Assembly: GCA_963783085.1 (NCBI GenBank)
Contig: CAWAMJ010000020.1
Location: 372,001 to 436,000, forward strand
Source of the DNA: CAVYUC01 sp963783085
GTDB lineage: Bacteria; Bacteroidota; Bacteroidia; Bacteroidales; Prolixibacteraceae
DNA length: 64,000 nucleotides
Reading direction: 5' to 3'
The notes under the pieces were generated by a model. The model was given only the letters and a program-made list of their open reading frames with translations. It did no database searches and had not been told where the DNA came from. The translations under genes were made by a program, and so were the position numbers. Of the stretch, positions 63,070 to 64,000 are shown one piece after another. Numbering within the stretch: the stretch's first letter is position 1; each line of letters begins with the position of its first letter.

Positions 63070-63446
63070 GTTAACGCTGTCAGGTCTGGCGACGCTGACA
63101 GGTTGGAGGACGCTGCGAAGCAACTGACGGCGGACTTGTCAGCGTGCGTAGCTCCTGACAACGTCGATGTTGATGATATAAAATGTTGCAGGATGGTAGT
63201 TAACATGGTCAGGTATTTTGAGTTAACGCTGTCAGGTCTATCGACGCTGACAGGTTGGAGGACGCTGAGAAGCAACTGACGGCGGACTTGTCAGCGTGCG
63301 CAGCTCCTGACAACGTCAATGTTGATGATATGAAATGTTGCAGGATGACAGTTAACGCTGTCAGGTCTATCGACGCTGACAGGTTGGAGGACGCTGAGAA
63401 GCAACTGACTGCGGACTTGTCAGCGTGCGCAGCTCCTGACAACGTC
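63070..63446 (+). repeat. Array of 96-bp imperfect palindromes downstream of the RAYT gene (three copies)
   Basis: Copies at 63070-63165, 63222-63317 and 63351-63446 in the same orientation as the upstream five. Linkers are 56 and 33 bp; the last has lost part of the conserved linker. A short stretch resembling the unit start (GCCGTCAGGTTTTGGCA) precedes copy 6. Confidence 0.92.
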
Positions 63447-63513
63447 AAAAAAATGGTTAGAGAATAAACAGTGCTATTAAGGTTCCATGTAAGTTGAGAA
63501 GGAGAAAGAAAAA

Positions 63514-64000
63514 GTGAAGCGAGAGAATAAGTTGATTTACCAAATGATCATCCGGTTGCCGGGACTGCTTCTGGCAATGCTGGCGGTGACGCAGGTTGCC
63601 GCGCAGAAACCGGTGCAGCATTTTTTGGTGAACCAGTGCGAGACGTTGGAGTTGAGCGTGGTCGACTGGCCGGGCGACCGGTATACCTGGGATTTGTATC
63701 GTGATTCAACGGTCAATTTTGCGACCACACAGGGCGATGTTGATCCGTGGGGCTACTTTGTAGATACCTACGAAGGTTCTACAGTCAGCATTAACTGGCT
63801 CGAACCGGGAAGGTACTTTTTAAAAGTCACCGTTTGGGATGAAGTTGGTTGTACCAATAACCTGCTGGTTTTTAGCGTGGATGTGCTGGAATCGCAACCG
63901 GAAGCGGTGATGTACGGCGATTCCGCGTGTGTGGGCGAGCAGGTGCTGGTAAAGATAGTTTTAACCGGAATGGGGCCGTGGGATTTAACCTATACGTACG
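63514..64000 (+). CDS. Secreted protein with Ig-like beta-sandwich, 3' end outside window
   Basis: GTG 63514 opens a frame still open at the window end (162 codons). It has a signal peptide ('RLPGLLLAMLAVTQVAAQ') and then Ig/PKD-like sequence ('VNQCETLELSVVDWPGDRYT', 'VSINWLEPGRYFLKVTVWDE', 'GCTNNLLVFSVDVLE', 'GDSACVGEQVLVKIVLTGMG'). This is typical of large Bacteroidota surface proteins that end in a T9SS sorting domain; whether this one does lies outside the window. It may be the third secreted component after 51113 and 59370. An ATG at 63544 is possible but would shorten the basic signal-peptide n-region. Confidence 0.75.
   Translation, partial: MKRENKLIYQMIIRLPGLLLAMLAVTQVAAQKPVQHFLVNQCETLELSVVDWPGDRYTWDLYRDSTVNFATTQGDVDPWGYFVDTYEGSTVSINWLEPGRYFLKVTVWDEVGCTNNLLVFSVDVLESQPEAVMYGDSACVGEQVLVKIVLTGMGPWDLTYTY

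Noticed and set aside
61461..63446. CRISPR array
   Set aside because: Repeats are 96 bp, and the spacers are similar to each other rather than unique; no cas genes nearby.
61461..63446. Diversity-generating retroelement
   Set aside because: No reverse transcriptase and no template/variable repeat pair with adenine-biased changes was seen.

Overview
The window reads as chromosomal DNA of a free-living Bacteroidota, most likely order Bacteroidales/Marinilabiliales (Prolixibacteraceae-like; this placement is inference). Support comes from type IX secretion (T9SS) genes (PorQ, PorP/SprF), promoters of the Bacteroidota type TTTG-N19-21-TAnnTTTG, near absence of Shine-Dalgarno sequences, the conserved blocks porQ-cmk-ispH and parA-parB-DUF5683-mltD, PiT transporters with a fused PhoU domain, and PfkB/M48/M28/DUF2723 families typical of the group. 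The first gene (asnS) and the last gene (a secreted protein) are cut by the window ends.

Layout. 1-3.0 kb: asnS, rpoN (sigma-54) and a PAP2-like membrane protein. 3.0-15.5 kb: a complete phosphate-starvation locus. It holds a response regulator/sensor-kinase pair on the minus strand, a divergent PiT-PhoU transporter, then an operon porin-pstS-pstC-pstA-pstB-phoU-response regulator-PhoR-like kinase. GC-rich palindromic repeats interrupt the operon twice. 15.6-21 kb: tRNA-His, a fructokinase-like gene, and an ECF sigma / anti-sigma / DUF4097 / GIN-domain lipoprotein cluster in which the ECF gene and the lipoprotein gene share a matching promoter. 21-25.3 kb: a secreted sugar isomerase-like lipoprotein and a MarR-kamA-ablB cassette predicted to make N-epsilon-acetyl-beta-lysine, an osmolyte. 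25.3-38.9 kb: mostly housekeeping genes (DMT exporter, YkgJ-type cysteine protein, porQ-cmk-ispH, priA, heptose kinase, parAB, DUF5683, mltD, an NADP-binding oxidoreductase). 39.5-49.2 kb: M48 and M28 peptidases, a 2-hydroxyacid dehydrogenase, NUDIX, DUF2723 and tRNA-Gln.

49.7-64 kb is the accessory part. A PorP/SprF protein precedes a 2437-residue secreted protein with HYR-like, SprB and P-domain modules plus an embedded amidotransferase-like domain, but with no visible C-terminal sorting domain. Two further signal-peptide proteins follow; the first is broken by four apparent one-base insertions. The DNA between these genes is full of repeats: three short GC-rich palindromes in tandem, a heptamer field (CAGTGAT, about 23 GATC sites), a 21-bp tandem repeat, and eight copies of a 96-bp imperfect palindrome surrounding a REP-associated tyrosine transposase (RAYT).

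The strongest candidates for something undescribed are the RAYT/96-bp palindrome array, and the PorP/SprF-giant protein cassette whose secretion signal must come from elsewhere. All function calls rest on reading motifs in the sequence; no database search was run.
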